Shown: positions 1 through 11,766 of the stretch, in pieces
Numbering within the stretch: position 1 is the first letter of the stretch
How the letters are laid out: every line of letters begins with the position of its first letter
Origin: Metallyticus violacea
Lineage: Eukaryota; Arthropoda; Insecta; Mantodea; Metallyticidae
Reading direction: 5' to 3'
Length of the DNA stretch: 64,000 bases
Assembly (NCBI GenBank): GCA_030762175.1
Contig: CM060842.1
Location: forward strand, 42,427,501 to 42,491,500
Notes under the pieces: generated by a model
Databases searched by the model: none
The model's input: only the letters and a program-made list of their open reading frames with translations
Told to the model about the DNA's origin: nothing
Translations under genes and position numbers: made by a program

Positions 1-299
1 ACAATCGTTGGACATATAAAACGACATTCTGGAAAGTAGGACGACAGGTTGATCTATTTGATTCCCGGCAACTGATCATCAAAGACGAATTACCCAAAGG
101 AAGCACTGAGACAAGAATGAGGAGTTTGCCGAAGCGGCTGTTCGGAATTACCAACTACCTACCTTGCTCTCCAGGGATTACACGGGCTAGTGCTAATTCC
201 ATTCCTTAGAGATGCAGTTTAAAAAATCTAACCCATTTAAAATTCTATCGTTGCTTTTTAGAAACTGAATTGTTCAATTTACCCCGCTGTACTCTATGG
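1..299. other. Left flank, nothing recognised
   Basis: No reading frame of note, repeat head or terminal repeat was recognised before the mariner terminal repeat that begins at 300. Confidence 0.5.
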
Positions 300-1564
300 T
301 ACGATGGTAGGTACATAAGTTTCCGGCCTCGCCGCTAAGGATTATCGCCTTCACAAAATCATGTGTGATACTTTATCTGTTAAGTAAATAATTGAAGCTG
401 CAACTTTCGCTCCGCTGAATTCAGTTGTTCAAATATGGTTGCGTAAAAAAGACTTATGTGTAGAATATTGTGACATGTTCAAAATGGAGTTTCGAGCTGT
501 TATTAAGTTCTTCTTACTCCGAGTGAAATTAAACAGCAATTGGGCGGTGTATATGGGGAAATATTTCTCTCATAAAAGAATGGGTCAAACTTTTTCCAAT
601 GGTCGAGAAAGCATTGAAGACGAAGAGCATGCAGGTCGGCCCTTGGAGGTGCTCACTCCTGAAAACATTGTTCTTGTGGAAGGAGAAATTATGGAACACC
701 TGTGGTTCAAAGTTACAGATATAGCAGCAAGGTTGGGCCTTTCTAAAAAACAGTCCTTCGAATTATTCATGAACATTTTAACGTGATTAAGGTTATTGCA
801 AGACTCTAGACTGCAAGAGGTCTAGACTTCCTTTCTCGGTTCAAAAGCAGCAACGAGTCATTTGTTGTCAGGCACCTTTGGAGCTCTGCCGTGGCAACAA
901 CAGAGAAGTTCTGCAAACCATTGTTACAAAAGATGAATTATGGTCATCTACTATCTTCCCTTATCCAAAAGAGAATCAATGGAGTGGCGTAAACATAGCG
1001 AAGCACCGCCTCTAAAGGTCAAGGTCACTCAGTCAACCAGGAAGATCATGGCCATAATATTTTGGGACTGTGAGGGAATACTCTTCATTGACTTCCAGGA
1101 GAGGAACACCACAGAAAATGGGGACTACTATGCTGGACTACTGCACAGACTACGTGCTTCCATCAAAGAGTAAAGGCGAGGAAAGCTGAGTGGTGGTGTG
1201 CGCCTTCTTCATGTAAACGAGTCTGTACACACAGCTCTTGTTGCAAAGGAAGCTGTGCAGAAATGTGACTTCAAGGAGACCTCCCATCCACCCAGATCTA
1301 GCTCCCAGTGAGTATTTCCTCTTTTCAAAACCCAAGAAGGGCCTTCGGGAAGGAAATTTAAGTGTGATGAAGAAGCGATGGATGCTGTTTATGCCAATTT
1401 TGCAGACAATACTTCTCACTATTGGGGGGGGGGATTGACATATTAATTCAAAGATGTGAGTTTATTGTAATAAATGGTAACTTTATTGAGAAGTGAAGCT
1501 TAGTGTTTATCTTTATCATACCTAGAAAACGGTTAGTCCGGAAACTTTTGGACCTACCCTCGTA
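300..1564 (+). mobile_element. Mariner element, lineage 1, copy 1, with both terminal repeats
   Basis: A DNA transposon of the Tc1/mariner superfamily. The 27-bp ends at 300-326 and 1538-1564 are inverted and match at 24 of 27 positions; each begins with TA, the expected target-site duplication (300-301 and 1563-1564). The size of about 1.26 kb is normal for mariner. The interior holds a decayed transposase, annotated separately. A second copy lies at 35531-36805 and a solo left end at 20666-20815, so this lineage amplified here. A run of eight G at about 1429-1436 lies near the transposase C-terminus. The element is probably immobile because its gene is broken, but ends this well kept could in principle be used by an active transposase elsewhere. 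Confidence 0.88.
439..1438 (+). pseudogene. Broken mariner transposase, lineage 1, copy 1
   Basis: Mariner transposases cut and paste the element using an N-terminal helix-turn-helix domain and a DDD catalytic domain. The natural start is probably the ATG at 475 (FKMEFRAVIKFF), in frame with the upstream ATG at 439. The HTH part, with GRESIEDEEHAGRP, runs to a stop at 784-786. The catalytic half continues in other frames: VTKDELW near 925-945 covers the first Asp block, and IFWDCEG near 1060-1075 follows in the frame 940-1173. A TAA at 1171-1173 replaces a Lys codon that is intact in the copy at 36.3 kb. The second catalytic block reads LLHVNESVH, where LLHDNAPVH is expected, so the Asp is lost. 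The region of the third Asp is frameshifted, and a C-terminal piece is open to 1438. Non-functional. Confidence 0.85.
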
Positions 1565-3474
1565 TGTAACATTTATGTAAACTGTGTGATGGATACTATC
1601 TAGTGATACGTGAGATAAATTTCAAGCTGAGAAAGGAATTCTGGAAGGAAGCGTTCCACGCCTATTTTTAGGGTACCTCTTGGGCATTTATCATTAAGAG
1701 TTATGCAATAACAGCGATATACTGGTTAAGTCAATATAACATGAAAAGCAATTAGCACTAGATAAACAATGGCTTCAACTCAAGTAGCTCGTGGAGTACT
1801 TCAGAACCGCTAATAATATTCCAGTTCTATTTTTCTATCCCAAGTTATAAGACCTATGGGTAAAAGAAAGAAAACAAAGTAAAAAGTATCTAATTGTTTT
1901 TAGAGGATACAAGTATAATTGTTCTAATTATCAATTTATCGTCCGCTTTACAAAGAAATGTTTCCGACTGGTAACGATTATTTATTTCTTTTGAGAATTT
2001 CTTAGTTGAGACAGTATAAAGGATAAGATCATTAAAGCACAGGTTGTTAACTGGTTGCTGAACAAGGTAAACTTGCAAGCAAATCTTCTGGGAGTTGTAA
2101 AATGGAAACAAATGACTCAAAGCCTCCGGCCTCCAAAGAGCGAGAGATACCAACCATATACAACATTCGTTAAAAAATAAAACGTATGGGAACACAGGAA
2201 AATCTAACCTACAAAAAAAACCAAAAACATTTGTATGTTTTAGTAATTGTTTGCTCCAATCATTGTCGCCAACACAATTGCTTTTCTAGATTTATTTCAA
2301 CGAGGATTACACAACTGCAACAAACAAGTGAAAAAACTAAACCTTTCTTACACGCTGACAACGTGTAAACTAAAAAGGCAACTCTAAAAGTAGCAAACTC
2401 CATTTAAACAACGAATGTAATTATCACCCGTTTTAAAATAGTTTACAGTGACGAGTTTAAACTTAAGTAAACGAGCTCCTTTCCGGATGACGTTATATCT
2501 TAGTAATAGCTTGACCTAGTCTTTGTTGCATGAGGTTCGGGGATTTATAAGAAACCTCGGTTCCGTTTATTATAAACGCATGCAGGCTTGTTCTAAATTA
2601 ATGAAATAATTTTGTGCATTTATTATAAAGAAACCCTCCATTATACAAAACAATGTGACAACCACGTGCCAAACGGCATATGTTCAAGCGATAGTAAAGT
2701 CCTTGATATAAAATCTACTTCTAGCCTCCAATTCATCAAAAGTTACTCGTAATTCCTACACATCTCACCAGATGGCAGGTATTTTATAGTCGCGAATACC
2801 CAATTGAAACTTCAATAGCAAACTTTAATATTATTTTCCAAAACTAAGAAGCGTACAAGTAAATTCAAAGTGCACAATAAATAACCCATTCTAAATAAAC
2901 TAACAGAATGTTAGTGTTGCAGTTTTTAAAAGTTAATGCCTCCCTCTTTCTTACTGGATGCTTTTAGGATTCATAAATTACTTCAATATAATTTATTTTT
3001 CAACGCATTAAAATTATTCCATCTAGTGATCATACATTTAACTTTAGTTATTGGCGTACACAGAATTAATATTTTCTAAAAAGAGAACATTAAAAATAGA
3101 ACTATTTTACATGACTAAAGCTGAAATTTAATCAATATTATGATAAAAATAGTACTTTATCATTATATTATTTTGCAATGCTCCGTTACGCATTGAGAAA
3201 ATATATACTATTACATAATTGAATTACAACTAATATAATAAGGTATGGTACTCCTTAAGCATTGATAAAGTAATGTCTCCAATGTAAATAATATATGATA
3301 AAATTATAAATAACTAAGAAGATATACACTTACTTGGTCAATAGAATAACGCAGGAATACATTTACAACCTTAGAATGAAAATGCAAAGTGATTTGTTTA
3401 GAACTAACATATTTCTTTCTTTGTGTATTTTAAATCTAACGATGCTAGCGGCAACCTATTATTTCCTTTTCTTT
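1565..3474. other. AT-rich spacer, nothing recognised
   Basis: The only reading frames are short and mutually overlapping, such as 1890-2195 on the minus strand (101 codons). They show no recognisable domain. No tRNA-like head, tandem array or terminal repeat was seen. Confidence 0.45.
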
Positions 3475-3477
3475 TTT

Positions 3478-3763
3478 ATTACGTTTATTTACGGACTCTC
3501 TTTAACATCTCAGGTCATCAACGTCCCACTCAAATCAGGGCGTGAAACGGCCGACAAATTTTGCTCAGAGGCCTCTTTTAGGTTTGAGGTTGTTTTCGTG
3601 CCGTAAATGTGCGACACGGGACCCATGGCTTTACTTCCCTTCCGAAGGAAGCCATACTTAGGATTTTTACGCCCGAAAAAATCCATCGATCCTAGCCGGG
3701 ATCGAACCCGCGACCTTGGGTTTAGGAGGTAAGTGTGGTCACCACTACACAATCAGAACGACC
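3478..3763 (-). repeat. SINE-A copy 1 (tRNA-Val-like head)
   Basis: Read on the minus strand, the unit starts at about 3763 with a tRNA-like head: an A-box-like GTGTAGTGGTGACCA and the B-box GGTTCGATCCC. A body with CGGGCGTAAAAATCC and ACGGGACCCATGGCTTTAC follows, and the tail ends in GTTAAAGAGAGTCCGTAAAT. The head resembles tRNA-Val (TGGTGTAGTGGTTA). Other copies of the same 260-290-bp unit lie at 13.2, 26.8, 36.95, 41.1, 45.2, 57.2 and 59.4 kb. Open frames across it are by-products of the repeat and not genes. Confidence 0.85.
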
Positions 3764-3784
3764 CTGTTATTTCTCAAATGTAGA

Positions 3785-4490
3785 GTATCTTTAGAGAGAT
3801 TATTAACCTCAATAGAAAATGTTGAAAATGTTCTCCCTCCTGTATAAGGCATAATTCAACACGTCCTTCATTTTGCAAAATCCTGGCATATTGTCCATCA
3901 CATGGTTCCATAGATCAAGCATGGTTCCATTTATGCGGCTAAGTGAACTGACTATTGGCCGTCCAAAATGCACATGCCATTCATGAATCATCTCTTCACC
4001 CAGTTAAGTCGTGTGTTTGGTATGCAATATGTACACAAGAATTGTGGAAACAATGCTTTTGACCAGAATGTGGACACTGCAGAGTACCGCTGGATTTTCA
4101 TGGAGTTGTTGAGCAACTAGACGACGTAGAGTTGGGTCATGGATATTTTCAACAAGATGGCGCTACATGCCATACATTAAACCAATCCATGGCGCTAATT
4201 GAACGTTTCTTTGAAGACCGGGTAATCTCCAAGAACCTGTGGCCACAGAGACCTCCTGATTTGACAACACCGGACTTCTTCCTATGGGGTTACTTAAAAG
4301 ACACACGCCGCCAGGTATTGGACAATCTGAAGCACAACATCATACAAGAGATTTATGGTATTGACAACAGTCCTCCAACGAGCGGCCAGTAACACGGAAT
4401 GGCATATTGAGTTATGCCTTATGCAGGAGAGAGCAGATGATTTTCAACATTTTCAATGCAAGTTAATAATCTCCCAGAGATACTTTGGGG
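3785..4490 (+). mobile_element. Tc1-like HTH/DDE element relic between ~80-bp inverted repeats
   Basis: The arms at about 3785-3865 and 4402-4490 are inverted copies of each other; shared pieces include GAGATTATTAA, GAAAATGTTGAAAA and ATAAGGCATAA. Between them lies the C-terminal half of a transposase on the plus strand. There are two readings. Either this is a short element with long terminal inverted repeats, or two 3' halves of one element joined head to head; the second is favoured by a minus-strand frame at the left that may also be transposase C-terminus. SINE-A copy 1 ends 22 bp to the left. Confidence 0.6.
3998..4392 (+). pseudogene. C-terminal half of a Tc1-like (DUF4817/DDE_3 type) transposase
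   Basis: Transposase of the type with an insect HTH_DUF4817 N-terminus and a DDE_3 catalytic core. The open frame 4132-4392 reads GHGYFQQDGATCHT, which is the second catalytic Asp block, then RVISKNLWPQRPPDLTTPDF, which is the third acidic block, then FFLWGYLKD. Upstream, HPVKSCVWYAICTQELW from about 3998 fits the family but is followed by stops. The HTH domain and the first catalytic Asp are absent. The likely C-terminal end (CLMQERADDFQHFQ) continues in another frame at about 4415-4460. The minus-strand frame 3809-3991 ends ALYRRENIFNIF and may be the same C-terminus in inverted orientation. Non-functional. Confidence 0.8.
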
Positions 4491-4689
4491 AATAAATTGC
4501 AACTAAATGTTTGACGGCAGAATGGAAGGTTTTGATGGCTTAGGGGAGTAGAAACAAGCGCCATAAACGGCATGTTAACATCTATATTTTCGATGGTCTG
4601 TGGTTGAGCCAAGAATGTAGGCGCATGCGCGACAAGTACTAATGTAAACTTGAGATTTTCTATATATTGTTATCTCATACGATTTTCTA

Positions 4690-4870
4690 TAAGTCAGTCT
4701 CGGTGTTCTAGAGATAACGCGCTCTCCTATGGACCCATGATCTGCTGGTTCAAACTCGGCAGAAGTCGATAAGTTTTTCGGAACAAAAAGCATGAGTTCA
4801 AGTTCTCCCGGAAGGATTTATACGTGAACTCCGTACCATAGATGACATCATTGTGCATTTCTTGCAATAG
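4690..4870 (+). repeat. tRNA-like SINE relic
   Basis: A head of about 75 bp (GGTGTTCTAGAGATAACGCG, then the B-box GGTTCAAACTC) is followed by a body with GAACTCCGTACCATAGATGA. The layout is that of a tRNA-derived SINE, but the body matches neither SINE-A nor SINE-B. The boundaries are estimates. The minus-strand frame 4575-4793 crosses it and is not considered a gene. Confidence 0.4.
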
Positions 4871-5956
4871 AAGTTTGTTTAGAAATTGTTGGGGGGAAAC
4901 CCAAGGGCCAAGGTGTATATGTTCATTTATGTTGTTATAGGAAGTTTGTTGATGAATATTATCCCCAGATCATCCGTTCTAAAACTGTGATACGTGGAAC
5001 TCTGCAAGTGCACCAGACATTAGAATACACTTACCTGAATTTACTCTTAAATGTAAGATAGAAACAATTACGAGAAAACTAAAGATTATATAAAATTACG
5101 ATGTGTATTTAATGAGGTAAAGTAACTAGGCAACCATTTGTCCCGGAGAGAGTTTTCAAATAAGTAAGCCGAGAAATAAACCAGGAATAACACTCATAAT
5201 TTCTCTTGCAACAGCACAAATATTTCGGCAGCGAAATGCGTAGGCTGTGGCTCGCCTGCCGAGTTCGAAAACTTATGAACACTATTGTATGGTATACGCT
5301 GAGCCATTAATAAACAACTGTAAACTGAACTTTTGACTAAGATATTAAGGAAGTAACTGGCTTCTGCATTAAAGTTAATTTTAACTGCTTTCTAAATATC
5401 GCTTAAATCCTAATGAATATCAAAATAATTTTCTGTTTTAATGAGAGGCATTGAAACCTTTAAGCTCGTATTGCATTTTGTTTCAAGTAGAAAGCAGTTA
5501 ATTACGAAGGGTGACCAATTTTGAAACTCATTTTACATTACCTTGGTCAGTTCAAAATAATGCTGTACTGTACTGAAACACATAGATTTCTTTTATTTAA
5601 ATGACGTTCATGTGTCCAATTGGTATGAAAATTGAAACATTCTAGCAGCTTTTTAAGAGAGATCCTGTAAAAGGACATTCTTAGTATTTGCTCATAATTC
5701 TGCTGGTACCCACTTCTCTGCACTTGTCTGTTCTTCCAGAAGACCCAGGCTCTGCTGGTTCAACTTGTCGAAACTTTGCAATGTGAATGTGCTTAAAAGA
5801 GGTGCAATTTTTAAAATTGTATAAACTTTAAAAACTGTACCCATGCGCTTTGTCAAATACAATTCATTTTATTACACACCGTGGTTAATTATAGTTCGGT
5901 AATTTTTTTTTTTTTTTGCTTTGTTTTAAATAACCGAACTTTTTACGACCAATTTT
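4871..5956. other. Spacer, nothing recognised
   Basis: AT-rich. The only structure seen is a T run at about 5905-5918 flanked by AGTTCGGT and ACCGAACT, an 8-bp hairpin stem just left of SINE-B copy 1. Confidence 0.4.
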
Positions 5957-6217
5957 TTTAATTAGTGTTTTAACGCCCGTTTTTGCTACACGGGCACCAC
6001 AATTGGTGAACACTGATGATACATGAGATGAAATGATAAACTGGGAAAGGATATTTTTAAGGAAGGAAACGTCCCAGGCCTAAGTTAGGGCACCTCCCCC
6101 GCATTTGCCATTTATGAGGACTGAGGAAAACCTGGAAAAAAACCTCAGTCAGGGAGCACGATCATGGCGGGATTCCCGCTCACGAGTCCGCGCTTAACGA
6201 CCTCGGCCACCCGCGGC
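5957..6217 (-). repeat. SINE-B copy 1 (tRNA-Leu/Ser-like head)
   Basis: On the minus strand the unit starts near 6217 with CGGGTGGCCGAGGTCGTTAA, like the D-arm region of tRNA-Leu/Ser. The B-box region is partly deleted here (GCGGGAATCCCGCC). The body has GAGGTTTTTTTCCAGGTTTT and GGCAAATGCGGGGGAGGTGC, and the tail runs GTGTTCACC to GGGCGTTAAAACAC. Full copies of the family lie at 47.4 and 61.8 kb. Confidence 0.85.
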
Positions 6218-9200
6218 AGTCCCGAAAAATAAGGTAAAGACCTTTCCCAATTCCTAAAATGAACACATTTTATATAATCTATAAGTTGTTCAAAATACAT
6301 TTAACTTCCTACCTTTATGTGATTCACTCTAACCAAGCAGATGCTCACCTGTTATTGCGTATTAACAACCAGAAAATGTTATGCCCCTCCCCTTAAAAAC
6401 TGCATTCTGGAATAAGACTCGCACGCATTTAAAAGTAGATACCAACAATGTACCATGAGCTTTCATTATTGCCAAATTTTCAAACGATACTCAAAACCTT
6501 TGACAGATAAGAACAAAATATTCCCATAACTAAATAATTATTAGTGACAGAACAAGAACTAAAAGCGAAACAACAATTGTCTTAAAAAGGTCCTGCTTTC
6601 AATTAAATATCAATTCAAACCATAACAGGTTTCGTATCTATTAGCTTGGCTATAATAATCTGGTGTTGTTACAAGCGTAGTGCAATTTCAGCTGCATTCA
6701 AGCCTTGCTAGTATTCGAAATAATTAGTCAAGAGGTATAAGGTTGCGGTAAATCTTTACTTTCGAATGTCTTCCACAGTACTTTCATTTACTGTATCAAA
6801 TGCCTTTGAACATTACAAATTAAAAAGTCAACAATTTGGGACTATAATGCTTACAACGCCACTCATAGCGACTCTTCGGGGTAAATCTAGAGAACTATTT
6901 GTTGCTTTGGGTGACGCAATGCAGGTAGTAAATATCACACAGCACAGTGTAAAACACGCGTTGTCCTTTACTTGATGACCAAATAATATAGTTGCATGTA
7001 GAATGAACAATTGACAGCTCTTGTTTCTGTGTGTGTTGCAGGGAATTAATGATAATTGAAATGGAACTGCCCGATAATGTAATCTATCATTCGCTATCAC
7101 TATAATTGCCACAGCTAACTCATTATTAGCCGCTGGCGAATGAAGAGTATCGCTTTTTTGTGGCTTTAGAACCGCATGTAGTTTGTACGCAAATAGCCAG
7201 GAAATCTGTAGGCCTCCGGCACGTTGTGTTTCTTTCGGTGCGTTCGTTGGTTCGGTCATTTAAATATTCATCTAATATATCTCTCATATTCCCTAAAATT
7301 CAGCAAACTGAATTTGCAGTGAAACGCTTTGAAGAAAGCGGCAACACTAAGACCAGCTGAATTTGAAATTGCACATTTATGTTTTATATAAAAATGGGTT
7401 CGCAATTTTTTATTCATAATCGAAAGTAAACAAGATTTAGGGTAGATCGGTTCGCATTCTTATGTAAAATACTAGAGGCATTAAATACTTATCATTTCAT
7501 GCATTAACCAATACTCAATACACCGAAGTATTTATTCCAGTATACAAAAAAGCATGATCAAGAGTCTGGGCTTGCCCTCTTCATCAGTGATCTAAGACAT
7601 GCAAATTACTTGTTATGTTAGGGCTGTAAGGAGGATGGCCTAGGACCTCTTAATTGCAGAGTTACAACATTTCACCCGGCTCACTGTGTCACAACAGCAT
7701 CAGCAATCACATCGCTTAAATTATCAAGAAGCTCGTTTTATATTTTCCAAATATGTTGCCATTTTCTACATTGTTGATGAAATTGTTTAAAATTTCTCAA
7801 ATATGAATGCTTGTGTTTCATTCTTGAAACAGCGCAGTCCCTGTAGGTTCTTTGGCGCCCAGCTTAGCACACTAACAGTTGCTGTGCGCAGTGCATTCAA
7901 CCTGAATGCATCTTTTCTCTTGAGACAGATCTTTAATGCTGCACACATTGATGTATAGGACTGTTCAATCGCTTCTCATTTTGAGATTCTGTTGCGTTAT
8001 CAAATTCAAAGCTCTTTCCGTAACATGACCAAGGATTCCTGTTACTGTCCCGCTATCATCATCACGAATGCAGAAAAAGGCATTCTCTTTCATGTAAAAT
8101 GAAAACTATGTATCAAAATAAGGGATAAACTTTCAAAATTTTTGTCTACGTTATAATACGACTTGAAAAAAGTGCTGTTGTTGCAGGTCACACTGAACAA
8201 TTCCCTAAGTAAATGCACCACTTACTGCAGTCTACAATGCAAGGCCAGAAGCGAAAATATTTAAAGTTAAGAGTACTGTTATCCAGTATTTTAAATGAAC
8301 TGTTGGGTGCAGGTATAGAATTCTGCCATGCTTAGAAAAAGTACTCTATGCAATATTTCGGTGTCACTAGGACTTGCAATGGGAGTCATGATGACCTAGG
8401 ATAATATCACGCCATGTCTTTGGCCCTTATTGTAACTAATTTAGAGATGTTCCAAAATGAACCAACCAATATTTCGCACTTTTTATCTTGCATGTGTATA
8501 TTTTCCAGGCTACATTACTTACAGCATACCCTCCAAGAAGTCTTGATTTACCATTCTGCGTAATTCACTCAAAGGGATTAAAGAACAAGTATCTGCGTAT
8601 CGCCTTATAAACCACGAAGTAAATTGGGAAATAATGTTAGTGTTCAGATATAACCGATTTTCCATAGCTACGCATTGCTTCTAGTTAATAATGTGAATCG
8701 CCGGTTATTATTTAGTTCAGTGTTTTTACACTTCAAATGAGTAAACCACCTCACAAATAGCACAAATATTGTGTTAATGGCCAGTTGCAATTTGGCGGGC
8801 ACGATTGCGAGTGCAAAAGGAAACCTATAATAGCACATAATTCAAGTTGAAATTAATTATATTTGTATATAATTCTGGCATTCAGCTACGTACAGGCCAT
8901 TTATTGCCCACATAACAGAATTCAGTCTTGAAGATCATGTCCTGTAAATGGCTTCCTTTTCTGCACATAAATTCATTCGCCGTAACTCTAAATTGTTCAG
9001 CAAAATTAAATGGTTTGTTGGACTCACTTGACTGGGGCAGTCTCTGGACTTCTGTTTTTCTTAGTTCTGGACGCTTTTTGTTCAGTGTAGAGCCAGTTGA
9101 TTCAAATCTTACAATGCATGTCTTCACACCACGAGCCGACGAAACCGGATTCTGACACCAAAGTTAAAAATTGCTCCAAATTCCCTCTGTGCAGCTTCAT

Positions 9201-10955
9201 AATTATTTTTATAATACGCTTTTATGGTGAACTCGAGATTCTCTCTCGACCACTACTACTTCATAGCAACTGAATTGACATTGCCTATGGATCATTATCG
9301 AGGCTTCACAGTATTGTCAACTTTAACTATGAAGCCACTACATTTCCGCGCTCCATCTTGTATATTATCATCTCAAAATATACCGCCACGGATGGCCGAG
9401 GTCAACTTGCTAGGACAACTAAGTTTGAGGAACAAAATACAGTCACTGGCAGTACTAAATGTCTGCCCAAATTCTTCAATGAGCTGAATCGTGCCACCCG
9501 CCTGAAACAGCAGTGGGTGCTATCCTCCAAAAATGATTACAGAGAATGCAGCCAATAGAATCATACAAAACGAAACGTGCAAGTTCACTCTTGATCACAG
9601 AGTAGCGTTGATAAGCGTCATTGGAAGAAGTCAGTCACAAAATTCAGATATTAAAAAAAATATTTAATTACTTCACTACACTGTGTGTCATTCTGTTTAA
9701 TATTTGTTGTTTCCAAAATATAAGGAACTTTGTGATATCAGTGTTTTCAGGGTCAAGTCGTATGATGTAATGTTGGAAATCAGTCATACTACCTGAAAGT
9801 TGCTACTGCAGGTGATAATTATGGGCGTTTTAAATCTGAATATTGACACAGGGCTACTAAAATTTTCCTGCACTGGAAAACGCAAAATAACGAGAGAGAA
9901 AAAAACGATGAAGGATACTGCGGAACGGAAGAGGCGAAATTGAGAGGAGGAAGGATGGGTGATCAAACTATTACTCAGGAGCCGTAGAGAAAAACATAAA
10001 AATCTTGCCATTTTCTTACAAAAGTTAGCAAAGAAAGGCATAAAAAGGGCAATGGCGCTGTAGTGGGAGTGCTGGGTTAAATAATGATGTCTGCGCACAG
10101 TTGTTTCCCTGCATGGTGGAATTGCGTTGTCGACCTCTTGGCAGCAAATCAATTGTTGCGCTGGCAGGTGTGGGGAGCCGCAGGAATGTACCGGGCCCCG
10201 CTAGCTTCAATTTTACCGTTTTTCGGCAAAATCAGCGCCATGCACGGGAACACTAAATAGCCTACCTTCGAAAATTGGATAAAGGTGACGCGTGTGCTCT
10301 CTGTCAAAAGCTTAACGAGCATGCCAATTTATTTCAGATGCCAATCGACGTCGATAATTCGATATATCGACGTGTCGCTCCACAGGTATTTGTTCTCTTG
10401 ATGAGATAGACGTTCAAAATGAGGCACATTACTTTTAAGTGAACACCTTTGTAAGGGAAAAATTATATTAAGCGGTTTCAGAGAGGAATATTGGTCAACG
10501 ACGGTAGTGACGGCGGGTTGGGCAGGCAAGTCTCTTGCATTGCAACTGCGAGCATGTGAAGCATTATCTGGATTATCTTAGTTACCGGCGATTATCATCC
10601 CCTACAAAAAAAGTTCCCGAAAAAACCGTAAGAGTAAACCACACCTGGTGTTAATACACTACAATTATTTCCGAAATTGTTGAGGGGTCTTAAATCAGTA
10701 CCTGGAGATAGGAGATCTATCAAAGTTGTTGTATTAAGTTTCTAAAGGACTGGCATGCCATTAACTAACAAAGGTTCCATTTGAAATGATGCCAGCCAAT
10801 AACTGACGGAAGTGGTGCAGCATATCTCTCTGTATAATATTGGCGGCAAGTAAAAGCGGATCATTGTTACCGAGTTCAAGTCTTTGATTATTGATTCTTT
10901 CTTTTACTTTTAATTCTTATATACGTGCACACTTTACGTAAAGCAATAAATAGTT
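6218..10955. other. Long stretch with no supported gene
   Basis: Frames here are short and often open on both strands. The longest, 6828-7259 on the minus strand (143 codons), has no recognisable motif, and a plus-strand frame (6766-6975) overlaps it. Others are 8882-9127 minus with 8928-9155 plus, 9224-9487 plus and 9784-10152 minus. None shows a domain, signal peptide or clear splice context. A few blocks (7840-7910, 10080-10260) are richer in GC. Host exons cannot be excluded but are not supported. Confidence 0.4.
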
Positions 10956-11022
10956 TACCACGAAGGACCCGAACCTACGATCTTGGAAAGCATTCTTTCG
11001 CCTTATCCATCAAACCCCACAG
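10956..11022 (-). repeat. tRNA-Arg-like relic
   Basis: The minus strand has TGATGGATAAGGCG, the D-arm of many tRNA-Arg genes, and 25 bp on the B-box AGGTTCGGGTCC. The acceptor strands (CTGTGGGG and TTCGTGGTA) do not pair and the anticodon stem is damaged, so this is not a working tRNA gene. It is a decayed tRNA or the head of a SINE. Confidence 0.45.
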
Positions 11023-11228
11023 TTAAATGTACACCTCACTCAGCGCTTCATTCGCTTCGCTGCTCAATAATAATTAACTTGCAAGTTCGTGCGCATGCTT
11101 CAACAATGTGTCATCTATTATTGCGCTGCTGAATAACTGACCAAAATAATCATAATGTAACAGATTACACTCTTAATAAGAACGAACATGAAAATTGATA
11201 AGTTCTTAAAAAAATCTTTCTCCCAATC

Positions 11229-11274
11229 CACCGCGATCCCTTAGGGGTCCCGATCCACATTTTGGAAACCACTG
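11229..11274 (-). mobile_element. hAT-like terminal fragment
   Basis: On the minus strand the segment begins CAGTGGTTTCCAAAATG and goes on with GGATCGGGACCCCTAAGGG. This is the typical look of a hAT transposon end (CAGTGGTTCnCAAA with a GGG/CCC palindrome). No matching opposite end or 8-bp target duplication was found, so this is a solo end or a heavily decayed element extending to the left. Confidence 0.4.
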
Positions 11275-11766
11275 CTCTCGACTAAACTTCATAACACGAT
11301 AAACTAGTTAACCGTTGTTCAGTGATGATTCTGTTTAATTGTGCACAACTTCAAAGATCTTTTGCGCGCCGTTGTTTAGTGTTGCACTATTATATTAATT
11401 GGAGATTTTTACAGCATTCAATCTTGAGCATTTGAAAACTGGGATTTTTTCGCGGTAAATCTTGAGAATAGTGTTCGGTATGTTTCAGATTGAAATTCTG
11501 CGCCTGACTGCTTTCCGCGGTTCTCCTCCGTCCATTTCAGAAAGGGCAAATGCCGGGCTAGCATTTCTCAGCCAGGAGTCATTTTCCGGCCGCAGGTCTT
11601 TCGAAGAGTTTGTTCTGCGCACTCCGGACCAGTCCAGGACACCTATAATCTCTAATGAATGAGCAGCAATGAAACATCGGGTAGAACTTGCAGATTCATT
11701 GTCTGCAAGATATAAACGCGAAAGGTTTGACCTCAGACCTAATAAGAGTGGCTATCGGCGAGAAGA

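Noticed and set aside
5885..5945. Hairpin around a T run as a terminator
   Set aside because: An 8-bp stem around poly-T in AT-rich eukaryotic DNA is likely chance, and there is no gene upstream.
6828..7259. 143-codon minus-strand frame as a gene
   Set aside because: No motif recognised, open frame on the opposite strand as well, and no support for start or splice sites.
10956..11022. Functional tRNA-Arg gene
   Set aside because: The D-arm and B-box match, but the acceptor strands do not pair.
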